Source: Bacillota bacterium | Lineage (GTDB): Bacteria > Bacillota > Clostridia > Christensenellales > Christensenellaceae | Assembly (NCBI GenBank): GCA_023393165.1 | Contig: JAEWMJ010000037.1 | Location: 1 to 16,823 of the forward strand | Length of the DNA: 16,823 bases | Direction of reading: 5' to 3' | Shown: positions 1-6,770 of the stretch, piece after piece | Numbering within the stretch: the stretch's first letter is position 1 | Layout: every line of letters starts with the position of its first letter | Position numbers and translations under genes: made by a program | Notes under the pieces: model-generated | What the model was told of the DNA's origin: nothing | What the model saw: the letters and a program-made list of their open reading frames with translations, nothing else | Database searches by the model: none

Positions 1-1
1 C

Positions 2-112
2 CAAGCGGATGTCGATAGAGCATGTGCATTACTGAATAGCCGTCCTCGTAAATGCCTGGGCTGGTTAACCCCTTTAGAAGTTTTTTCTTCTATATCGTTG
101 CACTTGACTTGA
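2..112 (+). CDS. IS30-family transposase, C-terminal fragment
   Basis: The frame is open from the window edge to TGA at 110-112 and encodes about 36 residues. It contains LLNSRPRKCLGWLTPLEVF, which matches the C-terminal end of IS30-family DDE transposases (consensus like LNxRPRKxLGxxTPxEVF, the end of the rve integrase-type domain). The catalytic part lies upstream of the window. Overlap of the final codons with a TTGACAATC-like sequence is typical of how IS30 genes run into their right inverted repeat, so the element probably ends near 119. Whether the copy is intact cannot be seen here. Confidence 0.75.
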   Translation, partial: QADVDRACALLNSRPRKCLGWLTPLEVFSSISLHLT

Positions 113-128
113 CAATCCACATAAAAAT

Positions 129-156
129 AAAGTGGACTAAATCTTTAGTCCACTTT
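129..156 (-). terminator. intrinsic terminator of the Gly-rich coat-type gene
   Basis: A perfect 13-bp inverted repeat, AAAGTGGACTAAA (129-141) and TTTAGTCCACTTT (144-156), has a 2-nt spacer. Read on the minus strand it is followed by TTTATTTTTAT, a good U-rich tail, and it sits 35 bp past the stop of the minus-strand gene at 192. The plus-strand side is also T-rich further on, so it may also stop transcripts leaving the IS30 element. Confidence 0.75.
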
Positions 157-191
157 ACACATTATGTTTTTTATTTATTATTTCATAAGTA

Positions 192-590
192 TTAAAGCGC
201 CATTTCATCCATATCCATATCCATGTCATACCATCCGCCGGATGCATAAAGGGCTTCGGGTTCTTCCTCGGCCATTACGGGATAACCGCCGTAGGGAGCG
301 CCCAGGCAACGGCCGTAGGGATCGTAACCGTAATAGCACTGGCTATATGGGTATCCACCGTACCATGGGGTAACCCACGGGAAGAAGAACGGGAAGAATC
401 CGAATCGGCCAAAACCGCGTCTAAAGCCGCCCCTGAAGCCTCCGGGAAACCCTCCCCTGAAGCCGCCCCTGAACCCTCCGGGGAACCCTCCCCTGAAGCC
501 ACCCCTGAAGCCTCCGGGAAACCCTCCCCTGAAGCCGCCGCGAAATCCGCCGATCGGAGCCGCTGCAGGAATATCATAATCGTTTGACAT
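192..590 (-). CDS. Gly/Phe/Arg-rich repeat protein, probable spore coat or surface protein
   Basis: This 132-residue protein starts at the ATG at 590, seven bases after AAAGGAG. A TTG six codons upstream overlaps the ribosome binding site and is rejected. Residues 14-58 are a tandem GGF-x repeat organised as three 12-residue units GFRGGFRGGFPG. The middle (about 59-75) is Phe-rich, a Tyr/Gly segment follows (WYGGYPYSQCYYGYDPYGR), and the acidic end repeats Asp-Met. There is no signal peptide or membrane segment. I recognise no family. Low-complexity Gly/Tyr/Arg proteins beside coat genes are often spore coat or crust components, and a SigK-like promoter lies upstream. Placement beside CotF-like genes supports a coat role, but that is inference. 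Confidence 0.75.
   Translation of the reverse strand: MSNDYDIPAAAPIGGFRGGFRGGFPGGFRGGFRGGFPGGFRGGFRGGFPGGFRGGFRRGFGRFGFFPFFFPWVTPWYGGYPYSQCYYGYDPYGRCLGAPYGGYPVMAEEEPEALYASGGWYDMDMDMDEMAL
408..551 (-). repeat. in-frame 36-bp tandem repeat coding for GFRGGFRGGFPG
   Basis: On the plus strand the block shows repeated GAAGCCTCCGGGAAACCC and GAAGCCGCCCCTGAA segments in a 36-bp period, three units plus partial ones. The period is a multiple of three, so unit gain or loss keeps the reading frame. Synonymous differences between units (GCC/ACC, AAC/AAA) show some age. Confidence 0.85.
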
Positions 591-650
591 ATTATTTTCT
601 CCTTTCAATAATGATGATAGTGTAAATTGAACTGCATTTAAACGTTCGAT

Positions 651-679
651 TTATAGTATGAACGGAAACTGTATTGTGT
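651..679 (-). promoter_or_regulatory. SigK-like promoter for the Gly-rich gene
   Basis: On the minus strand AC (679-678), 17 bases, then CATACTATA (660-652) fits the published SigK pattern (AC, 16-17 bp, CATAnnnTA). The inferred start near 645 leaves a leader of about 55 nt. SigG or SigE recognition is less likely because no suitable -35 element is present. Read by eye only. Confidence 0.5.
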
Positions 680-750
680 TCTGGATAAATCATTTTATAT
701 CTTAATTTTATGTATTTAACCGTAAAAAAAGTAAACCTCTTCTTGCATCA

Positions 751-802
751 AAAAAACCCTTCCTTTATCATGCCTTTTATCAGGCTTCAATGCCGGAAGG
801 GT
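751..802 (-). terminator. intrinsic terminator of the CotF-like operon
   Basis: On the minus strand ACCCTTCC (802-795) pairs with GGAAGGGT (763-756) around a loop that contains a smaller GCC/GGC hairpin, followed by a run of T (756-751). It lies 60 bp downstream of the second coat gene. A second small hairpin, CCCAAATT/AATTTGGG (808-827), lies just before it but lacks a T-run. Confidence 0.75.
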
Positions 803-862
803 ATTGTCCCAAATTTTATAATTTGGGGAATATTCAGTATTTTATCCGCATGGGTTCCGGGG

Positions 863-1117
863 TTAACCCTGTCCCTGCATTTGGCTCTTAACCTGCTGTA
901 TATCCGAATCGTTTGCCATCTGTGCAGCCTTATAGAAACCTTTGGATTCGGCAATCTTATACAGTTCATACTGGGAATTCTCGTCACTGTTCCTGATCTG
1001 CTGAAGAGCCGATCTCAACTGCATGTTGCTGCATTCCGTTATAGCGGTCTCGTAAGCCGTAAGCCCGCTCTTGATTGACGAAAGAGCGTCGTTCACCATT
1101 TCTTTTTCCTGTAACAT
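863..1117 (-). CDS. CotF-like spore coat protein
   Basis: This 84-residue protein begins MLQEKEMVNDALSSIKSGL and continues with YETAITECSN, LRSALQQIRNSDENSQYELY and SKGFYKAAQMAN. These are hallmarks of the CotF coat family (PF07875): a short helical, ferritin-like bundle with the conserved (E/D)KDmvnDaL start, the AITEC(S/A)N turn and the final KGfYkpA segment. The C-terminus ends in a short Gln-rich tail. The ATG at 1117 follows AAAGGAGGA by 6 bases. It is the second gene of an operon, 13 bp after the previous stop. The single domain covers the whole protein, as in many short clostridial paralogues that are shorter than B. subtilis CotF. Confidence 0.88.
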   Translation of the reverse strand: MLQEKEMVNDALSSIKSGLTAYETAITECSNMQLRSALQQIRNSDENSQYELYKIAESKGFYKAAQMANDSDIQQVKSQMQGQG

Positions 1118-1130
1118 ACTTAATCCTCCT

Positions 1131-1316
1131 TTATTGTAAGAATGACATCAATTTTTGTTTGGTATTCTGCGCGTCCTTTGCGGATTTTTCAAAATACGAT
1201 TTTACCTGCGGATCCGTCGCCTGCTGCGCATAGGTCTGCATCTTCTGATATGCGGTTTCATGCGCGCCAATCAGATGACGGAGATGCTGCAATTCCATTT
1301 GATTTAACTGTGCCAT
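1131..1316 (-). CDS. small CotF-partner protein (coat-associated helical protein)
   Basis: The ATG at 1316 is chosen because AAAGGAG (1333-1327) lies 10 bases upstream. The longer frame up to 1358 would put its start upstream of that site. The 61-residue product begins MAQLNQMELQHLRHLIGAHE and contains YQKMQTYAQQATD and YFEKSAKDAQNTKQKLMSFL. The all-helical pattern with HLR, HE and YFEKSA motifs is common in Clostridia, where such proteins are paired with CotF-type genes and often labelled spore coat protein. It is first in the operon, with a SigE-like promoter upstream. The function in the coat is unknown. The two proteins may co-fold or assemble, which is inference from the pairing. Confidence 0.78.
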   Translation of the reverse strand: MAQLNQMELQHLRHLIGAHETAYQKMQTYAQQATDPQVKSYFEKSAKDAQNTKQKLMSFLQ

Positions 1317-1369
1317 TTTTTTACGGCTCCTTTCTACACTTTTTACGTTAGTATTCAATAAACCTTCCG

Positions 1370-1398
1370 ATAATATACGGAGAAGAGTAATTTCATAT
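1370..1398 (-). promoter_or_regulatory. SigE-like promoter for the two-gene coat operon
   Basis: On the minus strand ATA (1398-1396), 16 bases, then CGTATATTAT (1379-1370) resembles the SigE pattern (ATA, 16 bp, CATACAnT), with two mismatches in the -10 box. The spacing to the gene at 1316 gives a leader of about 50 nt. This is weaker than the SigK-like and SigG-like sites next door. Confidence 0.35.
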
Positions 1399-1440
1399 CT
1401 GTAAATATGCCTGATAACCGGATGTTATTTATGAATTGCA

Positions 1441-1629
1441 TCAACCGTCATGCGGGTTACGCTCTTCGGCATGCATCACCCGGAGGTCTTCAGGCAAACC
1501 AACATCGTTGCCCGGGCGCTTTCCGTCACTCTCTGGTATGCGTACAACCGGCTTTTTCAAAGCGTTGCCGCCCCAGTCGGATACGGTTTTATACATCTTA
1601 TCGCCGCTTTTTTTTGTATTCTTTTTCAT
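1441..1629 (-). CDS. 62-residue basic protein, unknown function, possibly sporulation-specific
   Basis: The ATG at 1629 follows AAGGTGG by about 4 bases. The reading frame extends further upstream but without a ribosome binding site. The product is hydrophilic, Lys-rich at the start (MKKNTKKSGDKMYK) and Pro/Asp/Glu-rich at the end (GLPEDLRVMHAEERNPHDG), with a central SDWGGNALKKPVVRIPESDG. It has no membrane segment or Cys. I do not recognise the family. A promoter resembling the SigG pattern lies 30 bp upstream, which would place expression in the forespore, where many small unknown proteins and SASPs are made. No SASP motif is visible. Three open frames on the other strand overlap it but lack ribosome binding sites. 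Confidence 0.6.
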   Translation of the reverse strand: MKKNTKKSGDKMYKTVSDWGGNALKKPVVRIPESDGKRPGNDVGLPEDLRVMHAEERNPHDG

Positions 1630-1658
1630 TTTTCCACCTTCTTGCGAATCTTTTGTTT

Positions 1659-1689
1659 TAGTATGCGCGCTCAGGCGTTTTGATATTAA
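1659..1689 (-). promoter_or_regulatory. SigG-like promoter for the 62-residue protein
   Basis: On the minus strand TTAATA (1689-1684), 18 bases, then CATACTA (1665-1659). The -10 box is an exact match to the SigG consensus and the -35 differs by one base from TGAATA. The inferred start near 1652 leaves a 22-nt leader with the ribosome binding site. Confidence 0.5.
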
Positions 1690-1748
1690 AAATACATGAT
1701 ATGAAATCATCTACATATATTTAATTAGCACAAACGGGAAGGTGTTTT

Positions 1749-3335
1749 ATGAAGAACAACGCGTTTTTGGTCAATACGGTTATTTTAACGGGTACTTCCA
1801 TTTTTTTGAGAATAATCGGCATCTGTCTCACTTCGTTTTTATCCCAAAAGATCGGCGCCGAGGGCATTGGTTTATACCAGCTAATATTTTCCGTATACAC
1901 GCTGGCGGCCGCGTTTGCGATTTCCGGGATCAGCATCGCGGTAACCAGGCTGGTGGCCGAAGAAGCGGGAACGAGCGCGCATCCCACATCCACCGTTCTT
2001 CGAAAAAGCATCGGTTTCGCAAGCACGGTCAGTATCTGCGTTGCACTGGCGCTTTTTTCACTCTCCGGTTTTATCGGAACGAACGTTTTAAACGACGCAA
2101 GAACAATCAACGCAATTAAAATATTGGCTCCAAGCCTTCCTTTTATGGCAGTGACGGCCTGTTTCAGGGGATATTTTATCGGGCGCGGAAAAATTTTTAA
2201 AGCCGCGAGCAGCCAGATATTTGAAGAAATGATCCGCATGAGCATTATAATCGGCACAATAAGCTACTTCCTGCCCAAAGGTCTTGAAATCGCCTGCTAT
2301 TCCATTGTGATCGGTTCAACGGTCGCGGAAATGATAGGCTGCGCATATGTATCGATACTCTATCTTTTGGATAAAAGAAAAAACAGGATCGAATATGCTC
2401 CTGAAAAGGGCGTGCTCAAAAAAATCCTGGCGATATCCCTGCCGGTTGCCGCAAGCTTTTATCTGAGGACCGGCCTTAGGACGGCCGAGGGCATACTGAT
2501 CCCCTCCAGCCTGGAAAGGTACGGCTTATCCAATAAAAACGCGTTGTCCCAGTACGGAATCATTATGGGCATGGCTATGCCGATCATCCTGTTCCCTTCC
2601 GTGCTTTTATTCTCCATGTCAACGCTTCTGGTCCCTGAAATCGCAAAAGCCAATGCGTCCGGCAATCAATGCAGGGTTTCCAATACGGTGTCGCGGGTAG
2701 TTCAAATGACGGCGCTGCTTGCGATCCTGTGCAGCGGGATATTTATATTTTTCTCGGGTCATCTGGGCATGACGCTGTATCATAATGGGGAATCCGGGGA
2801 AGTTATGATGATACTGGCTCCGCTTTTGCCCTTGATGTACCTGGATATCGTGGTGGATTCCATGCTGAACGGGCTAAACCAGCAGCTGCACTCCCTGAAA
2901 TACAACATTTTAGATTCGATTGTAAGAATCTCTATGATATTCCTTCTGATCCCGCTTTGGGGGCTGCCCGGTTTTTATGCCGCAATATTCTCAAGCAGCA
3001 TACTCAATTCGCTTCTCAGCATCCGGCGCCTGGTAAAAGTAGCAAAAATCAGGATCTCTCCGGCAAACTGGATCATAAAACCCGTACTGTGTTCGGGAGC
3101 AGCGGGCTCAATCGTTATGCTGCTGTTTCAGATTTTAGCTCCGGGCCTTGAGTCAAACGGGTTTATACTGGTCTTTGAAATATTTTTTATGGTTGTTTTA
3201 TATATCGGTTTTTTGTTCTGGACCGGATGCGTTACCCATATGGATGTTTTATGGTTCAAAAGAAGGTTTAAAAACGCGGGGACCCCCCCTACATACAAAA
3301 TGGGAACATCCCGGCAGAAGCTTTATGGAAAATAA
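1749..3335 (+). CDS. spoVB: stage V sporulation protein B-like flippase (MVF/MOP superfamily)
   Basis: The protein has 528 residues and about 14 hydrophobic helices, matching SpoVB and MurJ-type lipid-linked oligosaccharide exporters in length and layout. The N-terminus (MKNNAFLVNTVILTGTSIFL) and IGAEGIGLYQLIFSVYTL, with GISIAVTRLVAEE after it, are typical of SpoVB (polysaccharide_synt and MatE-like C-terminal domains). SpoVB acts in the sporangial membranes and is needed for spore cortex synthesis, probably handling peptidoglycan precursors. The start at 1749 follows GGGAAGGTG. The gene is divergent from the small sporulation genes. The C-terminal tail after the last helix (about 500-528) is basic and soluble. 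Other flippases of the same superfamily cannot be fully excluded, but the sporulation setting favours SpoVB. Confidence 0.88.
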   Translation: MKNNAFLVNTVILTGTSIFLRIIGICLTSFLSQKIGAEGIGLYQLIFSVYTLAAAFAISGISIAVTRLVAEEAGTSAHPTSTVLRKSIGFASTVSICVALALFSLSGFIGTNVLNDARTINAIKILAPSLPFMAVTACFRGYFIGRGKIFKAASSQIFEEMIRMSIIIGTISYFLPKGLEIACYSIVIGSTVAEMIGCAYVSILYLLDKRKNRIEYAPEKGVLKKILAISLPVAASFYLRTGLRTAEGILIPSSLERYGLSNKNALSQYGIIMGMAMPIILFPSVLLFSMSTLLVPEIAKANASGNQCRVSNTVSRVVQMTALLAILCSGIFIFFSGHLGMTLYHNGESGEVMMILAPLLPLMYLDIVVDSMLNGLNQQLHSLKYNILDSIVRISMIFLLIPLWGLPGFYAAIFSSSILNSLLSIRRLVKVAKIRISPANWIIKPVLCSGAAGSIVMLLFQILAPGLESNGFILVFEIFFMVVLYIGFLFWTGCVTHMDVLWFKRRFKNAGTPPTYKMGTSRQKLYGK

Positions 3336-3521
3336 TCTGTCCGCCATTGCGCCTATAAGTTTAAATAACCCAGCCATTTCCATGCCAAACCGCCTGCCCG
3401 CGGTATTTTTTTTGAAAATCCGCTTCAGGAACAGTCGGGTTTAATTCAACATAAGATAAAATAGAACATCTCAAGAAAAGACTAAATTCAAAAATTTTTG
3501 CAGATATACGAAGGAGGCAAC

Positions 3522-4337
3522 ATGACGAAAATATCAGCCGATGAAATTGTAAGCTTTATTAAGAACGCTAAAAACGCAGGCTGGGGATATGTATATTCGG
3601 GGCAGGGTGAATTGTATACGCCTGCGCTTGCGCAGAAGTGGGGGAACGAAAACCGCGCGGGCAAGAGTTACGATTATTATGTTAACCAATGCTCCCGCTG
3701 GTATAACAAAATTGTAGTGGATTGTTCCGGTCTCATCATCCAGGCGATCCGCAGCAAGAGCTCCAATTATACGGATCAGACGGCCAACACGCTGCTCGCG
3801 AATTCCATGCCCAAGGGGAATATCAGTACGATCCCGGAGCAGCCCGGTATCTGCGTTTGGCGAAACGGCCATATAGGCATTTATATCGGGCAGGGGAATG
3901 TGATCGAATCGGGCGGAACGAGCGTGGGGGTCGTTCAAAGCCGTCTGAAATCGCCCGCAACAAATAAGGCCTGGACACATTGGGGCAACCTTGCGGACGT
4001 GGATTATTCCAAAACGCCCGCATCCAGTCCGTCCGCGCAGACCGGCGCCGAGAGCGGCGGCAACCCATACCCCGATTCAGGTGAAACACAGCTTGGTTCG
4101 TTTAGACTGGGCAGACTTTTAAAGCTGGCTTCTCCCTATATGCGGGGCAGCGACGTCCGCGATGTACAGTACGCGATTGATCTGCGTTCTTTTTCGCCCG
4201 GGGTCCTGGACGGAATATTCGGCAATAAAACCCGCAGCGCGGTAATACTTTTCCAGCAGAAAAACGGACTCAAAGCCGACGGAATCGTCGGAAAGGCGAC
4301 CACGGCCAAACTGGGCGGCATATGGACCGGGAACTGA
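3522..4337 (+). CDS. NlpC/P60-type cell-wall hydrolase with C-terminal peptidoglycan-binding domain
   Basis: The ATG at 3522 follows GAAGGAGG by 5 bases; an ATG 24 bp upstream lacks such a site. The 271-residue protein has two parts. Residues about 5-160 are a papain-like NlpC/P60 (or CHAP-like) domain with catalytic Cys68 (VVDCSGL), His117 (NGHIGIYIG) and a polar third residue near Glu129. Residues about 205-265 are a PG_binding_1 domain (RGSDVRDVQYAI, DGIFGNKTRSAVILFQQKNGLKADGIVG). A Ser/Pro/Gly linker joins them. No signal peptide or transmembrane segment is visible, so the enzyme is either cytoplasmic until lysis, as in endolysins, or placed in the spore. The likely reaction is cleavage of stem-peptide bonds in peptidoglycan. 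The 186 bp before it hold no gene and no clear promoter. Confidence 0.82.
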   Translation: MTKISADEIVSFIKNAKNAGWGYVYSGQGELYTPALAQKWGNENRAGKSYDYYVNQCSRWYNKIVVDCSGLIIQAIRSKSSNYTDQTANTLLANSMPKGNISTIPEQPGICVWRNGHIGIYIGQGNVIESGGTSVGVVQSRLKSPATNKAWTHWGNLADVDYSKTPASSPSAQTGAESGGNPYPDSGETQLGSFRLGRLLKLASPYMRGSDVRDVQYAIDLRSFSPGVLDGIFGNKTRSAVILFQQKNGLKADGIVGKATTAKLGGIWTGN

Positions 4338-4339
4338 TA

Positions 4340-4360
4340 AGGCCCGCATATTGCGGGCCT
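4340..4360. terminator. GC-rich hairpin between convergent genes
   Basis: AGGCCCGCA (4340-4348) and TGCGGGCCT (4352-4360) form a perfect 9-bp stem with a 3-nt loop, between the stop codons of the hydrolase and pdxR. There is no clear T-run on either side, so termination would rest on stem strength. Confidence 0.55.
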
Positions 4361-4363
4361 GAA

Positions 4364-5773
4364 TTATTCATCGTCACGCTGAAACCAGGCTTTATTGAGC
4401 AGCCGGACAGCCTCTTTTATTTCCGCTTCCGTCATTGCGGCGTAACCGACCAATACCGTTGCCGGGCCGTCCGGAGCGGTTTTTTTATAATAATAATTGG
4501 AGATCCCGTATACCTTGACTCCCGCTTTCAGCGCAGTTCCCACAAGTTCGTTCTCCCTCATCCCGTTTCCCGGATTCACCAACAATTGAAGCCCCGCCTC
4601 CGCGCCGCTTATTTCGATTCCCTGATGCAGGTCCCGGACAGCGCCCACAAGGGTTTCCCGTTTCTTTTTATAAATATTCCGCATTTTATTCAGATGCCTT
4701 TCAAAATGCCCTTCCCCTATAAACCTTGAAAGCGCTTTTTGTTCTATCACAGGCACCGGGCAGATGATATAAGAGAGATTTTCCCGGAACCTTTTCATCA
4801 GATGGCGCGGCAAAACCATATAGCTTACTCTCATTGCCGGGGAAAGCGATTTGGAAAACGCGCCCATGTAGATCACCTTGTCGTTTGAATCCAGTCCCTG
4901 CAGCGCCGGAACCGGTTTGCCGCTGTATTTGAATTCGCTGTCGTAATCGTCTTCTATAATGTACCGCCCATCCTTTTCGTTTGACCAGTTCAGTATCTGC
5001 ACCCTTCTGCTGATGGGCATGATCTCTCCGGTCGGGAACTGGTGCGCAGGCGTGACGCAGACGATATTTGCGCCGCTTTTTCCGATCTCATCGGGCATCA
5101 TGCCCTTGCCGTCGATTCCTACCGGCCTGAATGAGGCGCGGTTTCCTGCAAACAACTGATACAGTTTTTCATATCCGGGGTTTTCTATGCCGAAAACGCT
5201 TTGTTTTTCGAATAACTGGATCAGTATCTGAAAAAGGTATTCCGTTCCCGAACTTATAATCAGCTGGTCGGCGGAGCAGTTAACTCCCCTGGACTGAAAA
5301 AGATACGATGCTATCTCTTTCCGCAGCTGCAAAAGTCCCTGCGAATCCGTCAGCCTTAAAAGTTCCTTGTCGTATTCGTTCACAACTTCCCGGTAAAGCC
5401 TCCGCCATACGGTATAAGGAAAAGTTTGCAGGTCCACCCCGTGGTATGAAAAATCATACAGTCCGGCGGCATCTTCCGGGGCCGGAGCCAGGAATTCCCC
5501 GGGTGCGCCGAGTTTAATCAGATTGTCTATCCGGCTGACAAAAAAACCTTTCCGTTCCACCGGAACCACATAGCCTTCCTCTATCAGCTGGCCGTATGCG
5601 GTTTGAATGGTGTTCTGGCTAATTTTGAGATAGGAAGAGAGCTTCCGCTTGGACGGAAGCTTTGTATCCACCGCGATCCTGCCCGATTGGATCTGCGTCT
5701 TGATAAACGAGTAAAGCTGGTGGTATAGCGGCGTTTTGCCGTCGGCCTTCAGGGCAAATGTAAGCATATCCAT
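4364..5773 (-). CDS. pdxR: MocR/GntR-type PLP-dependent regulator PdxR
   Basis: The 469-residue protein has an N-terminal GntR winged helix (about 12-80, LPSKRKLSSYLKISQNTIQTAYGQLIEEGYV) joined to a class I aminotransferase-like domain (about 110-460). The PLP-binding features are kept: Asp276 in EDDYDSEF and Lys308 in GAFSKSLSPAMR. This is the MocR architecture. Its divergent position beside pdxST fits PdxR, which senses PLP and controls PLP synthesis genes. The start at 5773 follows AAGGAG by 9 bases; the Met two codons later is less well spaced. Transcription likely starts near 5840 from a promoter overlapping that of pdxS, so the protein probably controls both directions. It is convergent with the hydrolase. 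Confidence 0.9.
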   Translation of the reverse strand: MDMLTFALKADGKTPLYHQLYSFIKTQIQSGRIAVDTKLPSKRKLSSYLKISQNTIQTAYGQLIEEGYVVPVERKGFFVSRIDNLIKLGAPGEFLAPAPEDAAGLYDFSYHGVDLQTFPYTVWRRLYREVVNEYDKELLRLTDSQGLLQLRKEIASYLFQSRGVNCSADQLIISSGTEYLFQILIQLFEKQSVFGIENPGYEKLYQLFAGNRASFRPVGIDGKGMMPDEIGKSGANIVCVTPAHQFPTGEIMPISRRVQILNWSNEKDGRYIIEDDYDSEFKYSGKPVPALQGLDSNDKVIYMGAFSKSLSPAMRVSYMVLPRHLMKRFRENLSYIICPVPVIEQKALSRFIGEGHFERHLNKMRNIYKKKRETLVGAVRDLHQGIEISGAEAGLQLLVNPGNGMRENELVGTALKAGVKVYGISNYYYKKTAPDGPATVLVGYAAMTEAEIKEAVRLLNKAWFQRDDE

Positions 5774-5791
5774 GCAGGGTTTCTCCTTAAA

Positions 5792-5876
5792 CTGATACCA
5801 TTAACTTTATGTTTTCTGATACTTTTATACCTATCAGCACTTCCTTATAATAAAACATATTAAATTTATCTGTCAA
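5792..5876. promoter_or_regulatory. overlapping divergent pdxR/pdxS promoters with PdxR-type operator repeats
   Basis: For pdxS (plus) there is a perfect -10, TATAAT (5846-5851), with only a poor -35 (TTTTAT, 5823-5828), as expected for an activated promoter. For pdxR (minus) there is TTGACA (5876-5871), 18 bases, TATTAT (5852-5847), and this -10 overlaps the pdxS -10. Two direct repeats, CTGATACnnTTA (from 5792 and from 5816), lie 24 bp apart, and an inverted copy CTATCAG lies at 5831-5837. These cover the pdxS -35 region and lie downstream of the pdxR start, fitting activation of pdxST and self-repression. Binding is inferred. Confidence 0.6.
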
Positions 5877-5897
5877 GTACGCAAAGGAGATGTTATC

Positions 5898-6770
5898 ATG
5901 AACGACCGTTACGAACTCAATAAAAACCTGGCGCAGATGCTGAAGGGCGGCGTCATTATGGATGTAACGACCCCCGAACAGGCGAAGATCGCCGAGGATG
6001 CGGGCGCATGCGCGGTTATGGCGCTTGAGCGGATACCCGCGGACATCCGGGCAGCCGGCGGGGTATCCCGCATGAGCGACCCCCAAATGATCAAAAGCAT
6101 CCAGCAGGCGGTTTCCATACCCGTCATGGCCAAGGTGCGCATAGGGCATTTTGCGGAGGCGCAGATTCTGGAAGCCATTGAGATTGACTATATCGACGAA
6201 AGCGAAGTCCTCTCCCCTGCCGACGATGTATATCATATCGATAAAACCCGTTTTGCCGTGCCGTTTGTATGCGGCGCAAAGGATCTGGGCGAAGCCCTGC
6301 GCAGGATAGCCGAAGGCGCTTCCATGATCCGCACAAAAGGCGAACCCGGCACCGGGGATATCGTGCAGGCCGTCCGCCATATGCGCCTCATAAACCAGCA
6401 GTTAAGGCACCTTAAAAGCCTGCGGGAAGACGAACTGTTTGAAGCTGCAAAAAGCCTCCAGGTACCCTATGACCTGGCGGAATACGTCCATTCGCACGGA
6501 CGGCTTCCTGTGGTCAACTTTGCAGCAGGCGGCGTAGCAACCCCGGCCGACGCCGCATTAATGATGCAATTGGGCGCGGAAGGCGTGTTTGTGGGCTCCG
6601 GCATCTTTAAATCCGGCAATCCTGCCAAACGCGCGCAGGCGATTGTAAAAGCCGTGACCAACTATAACGATCCCAAAATACTTGCCGGGCTTTCCGAAGA
6701 CCTTGGCGAAGCGATGGTGGGCATCAATGAACAGGAAATCGAGCTTTTAATGGCGCAGCGGGGTATCTGA
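5898..6770 (+). CDS. pdxS: pyridoxal 5'-phosphate synthase, lyase subunit PdxS
   Basis: The 290-residue protein is full length for the Pdx1 (SOR/SNZ) family. It combines ribose 5-phosphate, glyceraldehyde 3-phosphate and ammonia from PdxT to make PLP on a (beta/alpha)8 barrel that forms a dodecamer. Visible active-site residues are Asp22 (GVIMDVTT), Lys79 (VMAKVRIGH) and Lys147 (IRTKGEPGTG), the two lysines that carry the covalent intermediates. The phosphate loop GGVATPADAALMMQLGAEGV and the GIFKSGNP segment are intact. The start follows AAAGGAG by 8 bases. The stop overlaps the pdxT start by one base, giving translational coupling. Confidence 0.98.
   Translation: MNDRYELNKNLAQMLKGGVIMDVTTPEQAKIAEDAGACAVMALERIPADIRAAGGVSRMSDPQMIKSIQQAVSIPVMAKVRIGHFAEAQILEAIEIDYIDESEVLSPADDVYHIDKTRFAVPFVCGAKDLGEALRRIAEGASMIRTKGEPGTGDIVQAVRHMRLINQQLRHLKSLREDELFEAAKSLQVPYDLAEYVHSHGRLPVVNFAAGGVATPADAALMMQLGAEGVFVGSGIFKSGNPAKRAQAIVKAVTNYNDPKILAGLSEDLGEAMVGINEQEIELLMAQRGI

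Noticed and set aside
408..551. CRISPR-like repeat array
   Set aside because: The repeats are directly adjacent, in frame and code for protein, with no unique spacers.
275..577. 100-residue Ser/Gly/Ala-rich frame inside the repeat gene
   Set aside because: The 36-bp repeat keeps other frames open too; only the frame from 590 has a ribosome binding site and a matching terminator.
1407..1699. Three plus-strand frames opposite the 62-residue gene
   Set aside because: None has a ribosome binding site or homologous-looking content, and they are cut by the divergent promoter region.
3336..3521. Promoter or terminator between spoVB and the hydrolase
   Set aside because: Only weak hairpins and non-consensus hexamers are visible, so no call was made.
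5787..6380. 197-residue open frame antisense to pdxS
   Set aside because: It overlaps the highly conserved pdxS and the promoter region, with no start signal.
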